A stretch of 64,000 bases of DNA, taken from Streptomyces sp. SS1-1 (lineage in GTDB: Bacteria; Actinomycetota; Actinomycetes; Streptomycetales; Streptomycetaceae). The notes beneath the pieces were generated by a model. The model saw only the letters and a list, made by a program, of their open reading frames with translations, made no database searches and was not told the origin of the DNA. Location of the stretch: contig NZ_WBXN01000004.1 in assembly GCF_008973465.1 (NCBI RefSeq), forward strand, positions 4,008,501 to 4,072,500, written 5' to 3'. Positions 33,724 through 44,498 of the stretch are shown in pieces; the stretch's first letter is position 1, and each line of letters begins with the position of its first letter. A program made the position numbers and the translations under genes.

Positions 33724-34320
33724 CTACGGTCTGACGGCGGGCCGGGGGCACCCGTGCCGCAGCCGCAGGCGGTGGCAGTGCGTCGCCACCGTGTCCAGCA
33801 CCCGCACCAGATCGGGGGCGCCCCCACCGCCCCCCAGGGCCGACAGCGTCGGCAGCGAGGCCTCGACCTCGCCCCCAGGCTCGGGGGGCCGCAGCCACAC
33901 GGCGGCCCCCTGCACGGCGAGCCCCTGCCCGGGCGGCAGGGGCGCCTCCATGTGGGCACCCGCGCCGAGCACGGCCAGATCGAGCGGCAGCGCGCCCCAC
34001 TCCAGCCAGTCCAGGACCCCCGGCACCTCCGGGGCGCTCCCCGCGGCCACCAGCAGCCGCATCCGGCCGCCCAGGGCCGCCACCGGCGACCCGGGGGCGA
34101 GATGACGCAGCGCGGCCCGGCCCGCCTCGGCCGGGACGTCCAGCACGTCGAACCGCACCCCCAGGCGCAGCCGCGGCGCGGGGCCGGGCGGGGTGAGCAG
34201 CGCCGCCCAGCCGAGCACGCCGCCGTACCAGCCGCGGAGCCGCGTGTGCGGATCGAGCGGCCGGCGGGGCGGGGGGATCACGGCGGGTTCCGCGGCGACC
34301 GCGGGGCGGGGGCCGACCAT
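33724..34320 (-). CDS. SCO3374-family conserved protein (possible primase/polymerase N-domain remnant)
   Basis: 198 aa, unknown function. The segments 'AAVWLRPPEPGGEVEASLP', 'VLDTVATHCHRLRL' and 'GLAVQGAAVWLRPP' resemble the C-terminal parts of Streptomyces proteins labelled bifunctional DNA primase/polymerase, but no metal-binding catalytic triad can be picked out. ATG 34320 preferred; 34347 is possible. Convergent with lsr2, only one base between stops. Confidence 0.65.
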   Translation of the reverse strand: MVGPRPAVAAEPAVIPPPRRPLDPHTRLRGWYGGVLGWAALLTPPGPAPRLRLGVRFDVLDVPAEAGRAALRHLAPGSPVAALGGRMRLLVAAGSAPEVPGVLDWLEWGALPLDLAVLGAGAHMEAPLPPGQGLAVQGAAVWLRPPEPGGEVEASLPTLSALGGGGGAPDLVRVLDTVATHCHRLRLRHGCPRPAVRP

Positions 34321-34425
34321 GTCCGGTGAACCGCGGCGACGCCCCAACGGTTACGTTGGGTGCCGTGACGATCGCTCATCGTGGCGCTCGGGGGAGCGCC
34401 CGGGGGCGTGAGGTGGCGCAAGGTT

Positions 34426-34439
34426 GTTCGCCCGTAGCG
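34426..34439 (+). promoter_or_regulatory. ClgR-like operator, site 1
   Basis: GTTCGC-N5-GCG, the core pattern bound by ClgR, activator of clp and lon genes in actinobacteria (recalled consensus). Confidence 0.5.
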
Positions 34440-34531
34440 GAGGGAACCGGGGGCCACGGCATGGAGTGTCAGTCCCAGCGGGTAAGACATCCCTAGTGGG
34501 AGGGGGCGACACGCAGGACAGTGGGTCTCAC

Positions 34532-34545
34532 GTTCGCCATCGGCG
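34532..34545 (+). promoter_or_regulatory. ClgR-like operator, site 2
   Basis: GTTCGC-N5-GCG followed by TAC, which extends the dyad. Lies 31 bases upstream of the SigR-type -35, a usual activator position. Confidence 0.55.
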
Positions 34546-34576
34546 TACTGATGGTGAGGGTAACCACCTGGCCTGC

Positions 34577-34603
34577 GGGAACATCGTCTCGCACCATCGG
34601 GTT
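34577..34603 (+). promoter_or_regulatory. SigR-type promoter for clpC
   Basis: GGGAAC (34577-34582), 18-base spacer, GTT (34601-34603). SigR control of clp protease genes is known in S. coelicolor, which supports the call. The predicted start is near 34610. Confidence 0.6.
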
Positions 34604-34749
34604 GGAGCAGATGTCGGCGTCACGGGTCAGGAGGCCATCGACGGTGTCGGCAGTTGGAATGAGCGGTCCCCGCTTGCGGGACTAAGCTGCGGAAGGACAG
34701 GGAGGGGAAGTTCCCCCCACTGCCTGACCGCTCTGAGGAGCGATTAACG

Positions 34750-37275
<2,526 letters not shown>

Positions 37276-37289
37276 GCCTCACGACCCAC

Positions 37290-37326
37290 CCGAAGGGGCC
37301 GGTGCGACGAGCACCGGCCCCTTCGG
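37290..37326 (+). terminator. Strong hairpin terminator after clpC
   Basis: Perfect 16-base inverted repeat (37290-37305 and 37311-37326) with a five-base loop between convergent clpC and the HAD phosphatase gene; can serve both strands. Confidence 0.85.
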
Positions 37327-37343
37327 CATGCCCGGACGCCCCG

Positions 37344-37979
37344 CTACGACAGCTGCCCGTCGTAGTCGGGGAGCTTGTACGTCTTCTCGGCGTGGCCGCC
37401 GGAGAGGTCGGTGGCGCTGTTGCCGATGTTCGCGATGATCGTGTAACCGCGCTTCTCGATGTCGACGCGCTGGGCCGTCTTGTAGTCGGCGACGTTCTTG
37501 AACAGGTCGAGGAACCCGCGCACGTACAGGCCCGAGACCTCGTAGCCGACGTGCTCGAGGTTGAAGTCGGTGACCCCGGCGATGATGCCCGGACGGGCCG
37601 TCACGAAGAACAGCGCGACGCCGTGGTCCTGGGCGTACTGCGCGACCCGCAGGGCCGGTCTGTTGGCCGGCTGGGGGAAGCTGAAGCCGAAGTCCGTCTC
37701 CAGGGTCGTGTTGTCGATGTCGAAGACGATCGCCTGCTTCTCGCCGGGCCGGGCGCCGGCGATCCGCTGCCGCAGATACGGCAGGGCCTGGTCCATCACC
37801 GCCTGGCAGTCCCGCTGCCAGGTCGCGTAGTCGACGTCCGCGGCGGCCGTCACGGCCGTACTGGCGGCTGCGGACGTCGTCGCGGGGGCCGCCGCTTCGG
37901 CGGGGACCGCGAAGGCCACGAGAGCGGCGGCGGAGGTGGCTCCGACCGCGATACGGCGCGCCCAGGGGCGAAGCGTCAT
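37344..37979 (-). CDS. Secreted HAD-superfamily acid phosphatase
   Basis: 211 aa. Signal peptide: 'MTLRPWARR' then a hydrophobic core to 'AVPAEAAA' (about residue 30). The class B/C acid phosphatase motif DxDNT appears as 'FDIDNTTLE' (about residues 87-95), motif II as 'FFVTARPG', with Lys in 'KTAQR' and an Asp-rich end 'NIGNSATDLSGG'. Acts outside the membrane on phosphomonoesters; the substrate is unknown. The 505-base gap upstream shares regulatory space with a secreted M23 peptidase. Confidence 0.85.
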   Translation of the reverse strand: MTLRPWARRIAVGATSAAALVAFAVPAEAAAPATTSAAASTAVTAAADVDYATWQRDCQAVMDQALPYLRQRIAGARPGEKQAIVFDIDNTTLETDFGFSFPQPANRPALRVAQYAQDHGVALFFVTARPGIIAGVTDFNLEHVGYEVSGLYVRGFLDLFKNVADYKTAQRVDIEKRGYTIIANIGNSATDLSGGHAEKTYKLPDYDGQLS

Positions 37980-38041
37980 CTGGGGGGTCCTCTCACGTTA
38001 TGTGCGCTGGATGGTCGCGTGCATGGTCGTGGAACGTGGTG

Positions 38042-38062
38042 ACCCGCGGGAGTCCCGCGGGT
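38042..38062. repeat. Perfect inverted repeat, 10-base arms
   Basis: Arms 38042-38051 and 38053-38062 around a single G. With so short a loop it is more likely a protein-binding dyad than a terminator. Confidence 0.6.
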
Positions 38063-38202
38063 TACCGGACGGTAGCCGACCGAGAGGTGTGGCTCACATA
38101 GGCGGGCGCGAATTTGTTACCGAAAGGCCTGTGCATTCGCGTAGCGCGGGTCACATTCCGGGGTTCCTGAGAGGGGGTGGCCGGTGACATGGGGCACGCG
38201 AG

Positions 38203-38215
38203 GTACGTCACGTAC
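38203..38215. promoter_or_regulatory. 13-base palindrome GTACGT-C-ACGTAC
   Basis: Perfect six-base arms around a C in the region upstream of the M23 peptidase; operator candidate. Confidence 0.45.
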
Positions 38216-38484
38216 TAAGCGAAATAGTGGCCTCGCCCTAATGTGCAAAACGGACATTACGGTCCATGAAGGGGCTGTGCGGCCCTCTGTCAAGGCGTCT
38301 GACCTGGTTCGTCCGTATTGAGTGCTCTGCCAAGATTCATTGGTTTTTACAGGCATGTACTAGGTAGGGCCGTAGATAGGGGGTTTTGGGGCGGGGCGGG
38401 AGAGGGGTTACCAAGGGATGGCGCCATCCGGTGCGGCTCAAGTGCCGAATGGCTTTCCCCGTCGTCTTCCCCGTGAGGTTTCGA

Positions 38485-39099
38485 ATGTCCCCGCGCTTTT
38501 CTCTCCGTTCGCCCCGTACGTCCGCGTTCCGCACCCGTGCAGCTGTGCTGGCCGCCGGCCTGGGGGCCTCGGTCGTGCTGGGCGCCGGAGGCGCGGTCGC
38601 TGCCGAGATGAACTCGGGCACCGGTGCCGCCGCCACGGCGCAGAGCGCCGCCGCCAAGAAGGCCGCCGCCAAGAAGGCCGTGTCCTGGGTGGCCCCGGTG
38701 AAGAAGTACACGAAGTCCGCCTCGTTCATGCAGAACGGCGCCCGCTGGGCCCACAAGCACAGCGGTCAGGACTTCGCCGTGCCCTCCGGCACCAAGGTCA
38801 TGGCCGCGCACGGCGGCACCGTCGTGAAGGCCGGCGGCAACGGCGCCGGTGACGGTCCGGCGTACGGCAACGCCATCGTGATCAAGCACGGCAACGGCAC
38901 GTACTCCCAGTACGCCCACCTGTCGCGCATCGAGGTGAAGATCGGCCAGGTCGTCAAGACCGGCCAGGAGATAGCCAAGTCCGGCAACACCGGCAACTCC
39001 AGCGGTCCCCACCTGCACTTCGAGATCCGCAAGACCCCGAACTACGGTTCCGCGATCAACCCGGTGGCCTTCCTGCAGGCCAAGGGTCTGAAGATCTGA
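38485..39099 (+). CDS. Secreted M23-family metallopeptidase (LytM-like)
   Basis: 204 aa from ATG 38485 (GAGG seven bases upstream). Signal peptide with hydrophobic core 'AAVLAAGLGASVVLGAGGAVAA', cleavage near residue 37, then an Ala/Lys-rich linker and a LytM domain. Zn ligands: His and Asp in 'HSGQDFAVPSG', and 'HLHFEI' near the end. Likely a peptidoglycan endopeptidase acting on cross-bridges. It lacks LysM or other wall-binding repeats. An in-frame ATG at 38449 would extend the N-terminus. Confidence 0.9.
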   Translation: MSPRFSLRSPRTSAFRTRAAVLAAGLGASVVLGAGGAVAAEMNSGTGAAATAQSAAAKKAAAKKAVSWVAPVKKYTKSASFMQNGARWAHKHSGQDFAVPSGTKVMAAHGGTVVKAGGNGAGDGPAYGNAIVIKHGNGTYSQYAHLSRIEVKIGQVVKTGQEIAKSGNTGNSSGPHLHFEIRKTPNYGSAINPVAFLQAKGLKI

Positions 39100-39100
39100 C

Positions 39101-39700
39101 CTACCGCGACGTCCGGGCGCCCTGATGCGCCTGGGTGACCAGATCGATGGCGACCTCGAGGACGGCTTCCCGCTTGTCCTCGGGGTCGCCTTCGAGGTCT
39201 CTGAGCACGAACATCCCGGCGTGCAGCGTGAACAGCGCGCTGACGCAGCGCACCTGGTCGACCAGCTCGGAGTCCGGGTCGATGATGATGTCCCGCATGC
39301 CGAGCATGCGGGACTTGAACATCTCGCCGATGCTCAGCTCGCGGACCGTCGCCTGGTTCTCCTGCATGAAGCGGAAGAGCGGGGCCGCGTCGGTCAGGGT
39401 CTGGCTGTAGCGGCGGATGATCTCCTGCTTCGTGTCCAGGGTGTGCGGCTGCTGCCGGCCCCAGTCGATGAGCTCCTCGATCGGCTTCGTCAGATCCTCG
39501 AAGAGGCTGACGATGATCTCTTCCTTGGTCTTGAAGTGGTAGTAGAGCGCGGCCTTGGTGACGTCCAGACGCTCGGCGATCTCCCGCAGCGAGGTCTTCT
39601 CGTAGCCCTGCTCGGCGAAGAGTTCCAGGGCCACGTCCTGGATGCGCTGGCGGGTGTTCCCGCGGCGCCGCTGTTTGGTGCCGTCCATGGTGCCACCCAT
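39101..39700 (-). CDS. TetR-family repressor of the adjacent efflux gene
   Basis: 199 aa. N-terminal HTH 'IQDVALELFAEQGYEKTSLR', 'LDVTKAALYYHFKTKEEI' (about residues 20-66), and a C-terminal ligand-binding helical domain. Start at ATG 39700; ATG 39688 (MDGTKQ) is equally plausible. Divergent from an MFS exporter with 122 bases between; two operator-like dyads lie between them, so it probably represses both genes and is released by an exporter substrate. Confidence 0.92.
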   Translation of the reverse strand: MGGTMDGTKQRRRGNTRQRIQDVALELFAEQGYEKTSLREIAERLDVTKAALYYHFKTKEEIIVSLFEDLTKPIEELIDWGRQQPHTLDTKQEIIRRYSQTLTDAAPLFRFMQENQATVRELSIGEMFKSRMLGMRDIIIDPDSELVDQVRCVSALFTLHAGMFVLRDLEGDPEDKREAVLEVAIDLVTQAHQGARTSR

Positions 39701-39731
39701 CCTCGTACTCCTCGGCCCTCAGAGAAAACTT

Positions 39732-39749
39732 ACTTGACGCCCGGCTAGT
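39732..39749. promoter_or_regulatory. TetR operator candidate O1
   Basis: Imperfect dyad ACTTGACG-CC-CGGCTAGT. The surrounding 21 bases (39729-39749) are the inverse complement, with one mismatch, of 39782-39802. Confidence 0.7.
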
Positions 39750-39781
39750 GGATTCTCTACCTTGCTCCCTGAGTGTAAACA

Positions 39782-39799
39782 ACTAGCCGGGCGGCAAGT
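39782..39799. promoter_or_regulatory. TetR operator candidate O2
   Basis: Dyad ACTAGCCG-GG-CGGCAAGT with one mismatched pair; centre 50 bases from O1 and just upstream of the MFS ribosome site. Confidence 0.72.
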
Positions 39800-39822
39800 A
39801 AGTAGCTGGGGGAGTGGGGATC

Positions 39823-41394
39823 ATGGCCGAGACACTGACGGTGGACACCGGACCGGCGGGTCAGGAGGACCAGGCCGACAAACAGCCGAGGAGCGTACGC
39901 GTCGTCCTCCTCGCGCTGATGATCACGATGATGCTGGCGATGCTCGACAACATGATCATCGGCACCGCGATGCCGACGATCGTGGGCGAGCTCGGCGGTC
40001 TGGAGCATCTGTCGTGGGTCGTGACGGCGTACACGCTGGCGACCGCGGCCTCCACGCCGCTGTGGGGCAAGCTCGGCGACATGTACGGGCGCAAGGGCGT
40101 CTTCATGTCGTCGATCGTGCTGTTCCTCGTCGGCTCCGCCCTCAGCGGCATGGCCCAGGACATGGGCCAGCTCATCGGCTTCCGGGCCGTGCAGGGCCTC
40201 GGCGCCGGCGGTCTGATGGTCGGCGTCATGGCGATCATCGGCGACCTGATCCCGCCCCGGGAGCGCGGCAAGTACCAGGGCATGATGGCCGGCGTCATGG
40301 CGCTCGCGATGATCGGCGGCCCGCTCGTCGGCGGCACCATCACCGACCACTGGGGCTGGCGCTGGGCCTTCTACATCAACCTGCCCCTCGGTGTCGTGGC
40401 GCTCGCCGCGATCAGCGCCGTGCTGCACCTGCCGAAGAAGCGGGCCCAGGCGCGCATCGACTATCTGGGCGCCGGGCTGCTGACCGTGGGCATCACCGCG
40501 ATCGTGCTGGTCACCACGTGGGGCGGCACCGAGTACGCCTGGACCTCCGCGATGATCATGGAGCTCATCGCGATCGGCGTGGTCGCGCTCGTCGGGTTCG
40601 TGTTCTGGCAGACCAAGGCCGCCGAGCCGGTCGTGCCGCTGCACATCTTCCGCAGCCGGAACTTCACCCTGATGTCCCTCATCGGCTTCATCACCGGCTT
40701 CGTGATGTTCGGCGCCACGCTGTTCCTGCCGCTGTACCAGCAGTCCGTGCAGGGCGCCTCGGCCACCAACTCCGGTCTGCTGCTGCTCCCGATGCTCGGG
40801 GCGATGCTCGTCACCTCGATGGTCGCCGGCCGCGTGACCACGAACACCGGGCGCTATAAGCTCTTCCCGGTCGTCGGCAGCGCGCTGATGGTCGTCGGCC
40901 TCTACCTGCTGTCGACCATGGACACCGGGACCAGCCGGTTCACCTCCGGCGTGTTCATGGCGGTCGTCGGCCTCGGTATGGGCTGCCTGATGCAGATCAC
41001 CATGCTCGTCGCGCAGAACAGCGTCGAGATGAAGGACATGGGCGTCGCCTCCTCCTCCACCACGCTGTTCCGCACGCTCGGCTCCTCCTTCGGTGTCGCG
41101 ATCATGGGCGCGCTGTTCAACCACCGCGTGCAGGACGTCATGGCCGAGCGGGCCGGTGCCCTCGGCGCGAAGATCACCGAGCAGTCGGCGCAGCTGGACG
41201 CGGCCAGCCTCGCGAAGCTGCCGGCGGCGGCCCGTGAGGCGTACCAGCACGCGGTGTCGTCCGGGACGCACTCCGCGTTCCTGCTGGGCGCCGTGGTCGC
41301 CGTGCTGTCCCTGGTGACGGCCGTGTTCGTGAAGGAGGTCCCGCTCAAGGGGACCGGACCCGAGGCGGCCGTCGAGGCGGCCGTCAAGGAGTAG
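39823..41394 (+). CDS. MFS drug efflux transporter, DHA2 (14-TM, EmrB/QacA) family
   Basis: 523 aa with 14 predicted hydrophobic helices. Family signatures 'LDNMIIGTAMPTIVGEL' (motif D1 region), 'WGKLGDMYGRKGVF' (motif A), 'RAVQGLGAGGLMVG' (motif B) and 'GPLVGGTITDHWGWRWAF' (motif C). Proton-driven export of toxic or antibiotic compounds is expected. ATG 39823 is eight bases after GGAG; a GTG at 39814 overlaps that site and is unlikely. Controlled by the divergent TetR gene. Confidence 0.93.
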   Translation: MAETLTVDTGPAGQEDQADKQPRSVRVVLLALMITMMLAMLDNMIIGTAMPTIVGELGGLEHLSWVVTAYTLATAASTPLWGKLGDMYGRKGVFMSSIVLFLVGSALSGMAQDMGQLIGFRAVQGLGAGGLMVGVMAIIGDLIPPRERGKYQGMMAGVMALAMIGGPLVGGTITDHWGWRWAFYINLPLGVVALAAISAVLHLPKKRAQARIDYLGAGLLTVGITAIVLVTTWGGTEYAWTSAMIMELIAIGVVALVGFVFWQTKAAEPVVPLHIFRSRNFTLMSLIGFITGFVMFGATLFLPLYQQSVQGASATNSGLLLLPMLGAMLVTSMVAGRVTTNTGRYKLFPVVGSALMVVGLYLLSTMDTGTSRFTSGVFMAVVGLGMGCLMQITMLVAQNSVEMKDMGVASSSTTLFRTLGSSFGVAIMGALFNHRVQDVMAERAGALGAKITEQSAQLDAASLAKLPAAAREAYQHAVSSGTHSAFLLGAVVAVLSLVTAVFVKEVPLKGTGPEAAVEAAVKE

Positions 41395-41410
41395 GCAGGT
41401 CGAAGGACCA

Positions 41411-41452
41411 CGCGAAGGCCCCCGCACGGTGATCCGTACGGGGGCCTTCGCG
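41411..41452. terminator. Bidirectional terminator between MFS gene and cseC
   Basis: 19-base arms (41411-41429 and 41434-41452) with one mismatch and a TGAT loop; convergent genes on both sides. Confidence 0.88.
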
Positions 41453-41484
41453 CAGGTCGGGCGAGCAAGGTCGGAGGAGGAGCG

Positions 41485-42954
41485 TCAGGGAAGCAGGGGA
41501 TGGCTTCCCGTGCTCGTCGGCGCGTGCTCCGGCAGCCACAGGACCGCGACCGCGCCCTCGGCCGGGACGTGGTCCGCCGAGCCCGCCGGGCGGATGTTGC
41601 GGAACGTCAGCCGGGCGCCCAGCACCCTGGCCTGGCCCGCCGCGATCGTCAGCCCCAGCCCGTGGCCGTGCCCTGCGCGGTCGCTGCTGCCCGTGCGGAA
41701 GCGGCTGGGCCCGTCGGCGAGCAGGTCCTCGGGGAAGCCGGGGCCGTGGTCGCGCACCCGGACGACCCGCCCCTCCACGGTGACCTCGATGGGCGGCCTG
41801 CCGTGCCGCGCGGCGTTCGCCAGCAGGTTGAACAGCACGCGCTCCAGGCGCCGCGGGTCGGTGGTGACCTCCGACTCGTGCACGACCCGCACCTCGATGG
41901 CGGGGTCCTTCACGGCGACCCGCCGTGCGACGAACTCGCCCAGGAGGATGTCCTGCAGCTCGGCCCGCTCCGAGGCGCTGTCCAGCCGGGCCACCTCCAG
42001 GACGTCCTCGACCAGCGTGCGCATGGCCTTCGCCCGGTCCAGGACCAGCTCCGTGGGCCGTCCGGGCGGCAGCAGCTCGGCCGCCGTCAGCAGCCCGGTC
42101 ACCGGTGTGCGCAGCTCGTGCGCGATGTCGGCGGTGACCCGGCGCTCCGCCTCCAGCCGCTGCTGCAGCGCGTCCGCCATGGCGTCCACCGCGCTCGCGA
42201 GATCGTCCGTCTCGTCCCGTACGACGCCCCCGATGGCGTCCCGCACCCGGACGTCCGGCTCGCCGCTCGCGACCCGGTTGGCCGCGGCCGCCGCCTTGCG
42301 CAGCCGGCGCGACAGCTGCCCGCCGATGAGCACCCCGAGCGCGCTGCCGCCGAGCACCACCGCGATACAGCCGATGATCATGGCCTGGTCGAGCCGGTTG
42401 AGGATCTGCTCGCTGCGGTCGGTCCAGCCGGTCCGCAGCGACAGCACATGCCCGTTGCTCAGCGGGACGGCCGCCCAGATGTCGGGCGCACCCCCGGCGG
42501 TCTCCGTGACGTAGGTCGCCCGCCGGCCCTCCTCGACCTTGTCGCGCAGCGCGGCGGGCAGCTCCGGGTCGTCGATCGTGGCGTTGGGGAAGTTCAGCCG
42601 CTTGGACTGCTCGAAGCTGCGCTGGGCGATCTGCACCCGCTCGTCCGCGACGTCCCGCGCGCTGTCCAGCATCGAGACCCGGGCCTGGTTGTGCACGACG
42701 AGGCTCAGGACGACCGCGACGAGCGCGCCGACCAGCGCGATCGCCGCGCTCAGCTTCCAGCGCAGGCCCGTGCGGATCGCCACCCGGCCCCGCAGCCCGG
42801 CGAGGCGCCCCCGCGTCCGTCCCGTCATGAGCGCGCCCCCAGGCCGGTCCAGGTCCATGACACCGCCGGCGCCCGGGCCCCCGCCCGTGGCCGGCCCGGC
42901 GAGCCCGGCGCTCCCCGCGCCCGACGCGGCCGTACGTCCGAACAACCCCCGCAT
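41485..42954 (-). CDS. cseC: Cell-envelope stress sensor histidine kinase CseC
   Basis: 489 aa. TM helix ('LSAAIALVGALVAVVLSLVV', about residues 68-88), an extracytoplasmic sensor loop of about 100 residues, second TM ('MIIGCIAVVLGGSALGVLI'), HAMP, HisKA with acceptor His in 'ADIAHELRTPVTG' and an HATPase domain ('NLLANAARHG', 'DHGPGFPEDLL', 'GHGLGL'). Last gene of sigE-cseA-cseB-cseC, 10 bases after cseB. In S. coelicolor CseC senses wall-active antibiotics and phosphorylates CseB. The 45-residue Gly/Ala/Pro-rich N-terminus may be over-extended (alternative ATG in MTGRTRG). Confidence 0.93.
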   Translation of the reverse strand: MRGLFGRTAASGAGSAGLAGPATGGGPGAGGVMDLDRPGGALMTGRTRGRLAGLRGRVAIRTGLRWKLSAAIALVGALVAVVLSLVVHNQARVSMLDSARDVADERVQIAQRSFEQSKRLNFPNATIDDPELPAALRDKVEEGRRATYVTETAGGAPDIWAAVPLSNGHVLSLRTGWTDRSEQILNRLDQAMIIGCIAVVLGGSALGVLIGGQLSRRLRKAAAAANRVASGEPDVRVRDAIGGVVRDETDDLASAVDAMADALQQRLEAERRVTADIAHELRTPVTGLLTAAELLPPGRPTELVLDRAKAMRTLVEDVLEVARLDSASERAELQDILLGEFVARRVAVKDPAIEVRVVHESEVTTDPRRLERVLFNLLANAARHGRPPIEVTVEGRVVRVRDHGPGFPEDLLADGPSRFRTGSSDRAGHGHGLGLTIAAGQARVLGARLTFRNIRPAGSADHVPAEGAVAVLWLPEHAPTSTGSHPLLP

Positions 42955-42964
42955 GCCGCCCCGC

Positions 42965-43669
42965 TCAGGCCTTCAACTTGTAGCCGAAGCCACGGACCGT
43001 CTCGACCCGGTCCTGGCCGATCTTCTGGCGCAACCGCTGCACATGGACGTCCACGACCCGGGTGTCCCCGCCCCAGCCGTAGTCCCACACGCGCTCCAGC
43101 AGCTTGTCGCGGGACAGCACGGTCCCGGGCGCGGAGGAGAACTCCAGCAGCAGCCGCATCTCGGTCGGCGTGAGCGCCACCGGCTGCCCGGCCCGGCGCA
43201 CCTCCATGCCCTCGGTGTCGACCTCCAGGTCCCCGAAGGTCAGCAGCCCGCCGCCGGCCCCGTCGCCCTCGTCGTCCGCCCGGTCGCCTCCGTTCGCGTG
43301 CCCAAAGCGGCGCAGCACGGCCCGGATGCGCGCGACCAGCACGGCACCGTCGAACGGCTTGGTCACGTAGTCGTCGGCGCCCGCCTCCAGGCCCAGCACC
43401 ACGTCGATGGAGTCCGCGCGGGCCGACAGCATGATCACCGGCACGGTCGACTCGTCACGGATGCGGCGGCACAGGCTCACGCCGTCCAGTCCCGGGACCA
43501 TGACGTCCAGGAGCGCGATGTCGGGCCGGTCGGCCCGGAACGCCTCCAGCCCCGACAGCCCGTCGGGCATGGCCGTGACCGCGAAGCCGTCCCGCTCCAG
43601 GGCGAGCTGGGTGGCCTCACGGATGACGTCGTCGTCCTCGACGAACAGGACGTGGGTCTGCTCTGCCAT
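42965..43669 (-). CDS. cseB: Response regulator CseB (OmpR/PhoB family)
   Basis: 234 aa. Receiver: 'FVEDDDVIR', phospho-Asp in 'IALLDVMVPGLDG' (about residue 54), 'MLSARAD', 'DDYVTKPF'. A linker rich in Asp and Gly leads to the winged-helix effector ('LTPTEMRLLLEF', 'VVDVHVQRLRQKIG', 'VRGFGYKL'). Activates the sigE promoter. Separated from cseA by 103 bases and tightly followed by cseC. Confidence 0.95.
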   Translation of the reverse strand: MAEQTHVLFVEDDDVIREATQLALERDGFAVTAMPDGLSGLEAFRADRPDIALLDVMVPGLDGVSLCRRIRDESTVPVIMLSARADSIDVVLGLEAGADDYVTKPFDGAVLVARIRAVLRRFGHANGGDRADDEGDGAGGGLLTFGDLEVDTEGMEVRRAGQPVALTPTEMRLLLEFSSAPGTVLSRDKLLERVWDYGWGGDTRVVDVHVQRLRQKIGQDRVETVRGFGYKLKA

Positions 43670-43772
43670 CCAGGTGCTCTCAGTCCTCGTGTGCGGTCAG
43701 GGGTGCGGCGGACGTGCTCACTTGACAGACGCGTGGGTCCGGCGAAGCGTTCACCGCCGTGGGCGGCGCCAC

Positions 43773-44498
43773 TCAGCCGGCCGGCGCGGGCGTGTCCTGG
43801 CCGTCGTCCAGGGTGCCGTAGTCGGTGTGCGTGCTGTACTCGCGCACGAACCGGCCGGACCTGAACCGGTAGGACACGACGTTCTCGCTCGACGGGTTCG
43901 ACAGCGCGTCGTCCTTCGCGTACACCTGCTCGGTCACCATCAGGTAGCCCCGGTCGATCTCGGCGTAGACCGGAGGCTGCTCGGCCTTGAAGACGTTCCG
44001 GTACGCGCCGTCGCGCTCCTGGTACACGTACGAGGCGACCCCGACCGCGTCCCCGCAGGACAGGACGTTGACCACGATGTCGTCGGCCGGCCCTCCGGTG
44101 AGGTCACCGTACGACACGTCCACCGGGTACTCGTCGGACACGCACGGCTTCAGCGCCCGCTTGACCTGCCGGGAGACCTCGGGGTCCGCCAGCACCAGCC
44201 GCACGGCCGCGCCCCGGTCCGGGACCGGGGTGGGGGAGGCCGAGGCGAGGTCCGGGGAGGTGTAGGCGGAACTGCCGACGCTCTCCGCGCGCGCCGGACC
44301 CTCGTCGCGGGCGCCGGTGCCGCCGGTGGCGCAGGCGGAGGCGAAAAGGGCGAGGGCGACGACCACGGCCACCGCCGTGAACGCCGCCTGAAGGTTCCCC
44401 CGGACCGCCGCTTCGTCGTCCTCGGCGTCCGGCTCGGTGCCGGGACCGCCGTCGTCCGAGCGCCCGGTGCCGCCCGTCGTCGTGCCTAGGCCGCGCAA
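43773..44498 (-). CDS. cseA: Lipoprotein CseA, negative modulator of sigE
   Basis: 241 aa. A charged 38-residue cytoplasmic lead precedes a hydrophobic helix ending in a lipobox, 'ALFASAC' (Cys near residue 56), so it is an extracytoplasmic lipoprotein. The mature part has two Cys ('KPCVSDEY', 'NVLSCGDAVG') that could pair. TTG start at 44498 overlaps the sigE 3' end by 13 bases. In S. coelicolor CseA lowers sigE promoter activity. Confidence 0.92.
   Translation of the reverse strand: MRGLGTTTGGTGRSDDGGPGTEPDAEDDEAAVRGNLQAAFTAVAVVVALALFASACATGGTGARDEGPARAESVGSSAYTSPDLASASPTPVPDRGAAVRLVLADPEVSRQVKRALKPCVSDEYPVDVSYGDLTGGPADDIVVNVLSCGDAVGVASYVYQERDGAYRNVFKAEQPPVYAEIDRGYLMVTEQVYAKDDALSNPSSENVVSYRFRSGRFVREYSTHTDYGTLDDGQDTPAPAG

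Larger units (their letters stand above)
34321..34749 (+). other. Long regulatory region upstream of clpC
   Basis: 429 bases without a supported gene. It holds two ClgR-like sites (34426-34439, 34532-34545) and a SigR-type promoter (34577-34603), then a leader of about 140 bases with a possible second -10 (TAAGCT) near 34682. No terminator or riboswitch fold is obvious. Confidence 0.6.
37980..38484. other. Long A/T-richer intergenic region between two divergent secreted-protein genes
   Basis: 505 bases without a supported gene. Contents: a perfect 10-base-arm hairpin (38042-38062), a 13-base palindrome (38203-38215), TAATGT-N9-ACATTA (38239-38259), and TAGGTA/TAGATA elements near 38362-38380 that could be -10 boxes for the M23 peptidase. 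I looked for the conserved blocks of the c-di-AMP (ydaO) riboswitch, which precedes cell-wall hydrolase genes in Streptomyces, and did not find them. Confidence 0.5.

Noticed and set aside
34424..34747. Open frame of 107 codons upstream of clpC
   Set aside because: Poor codon bias, starts inside a ClgR-like site and overlaps the promoter elements; no ribosome site or recognisable domain.
37980..38484. c-di-AMP (ydaO) riboswitch before the M23 peptidase
   Set aside because: The family's conserved blocks could not be found by eye; a covariance search would be decisive.
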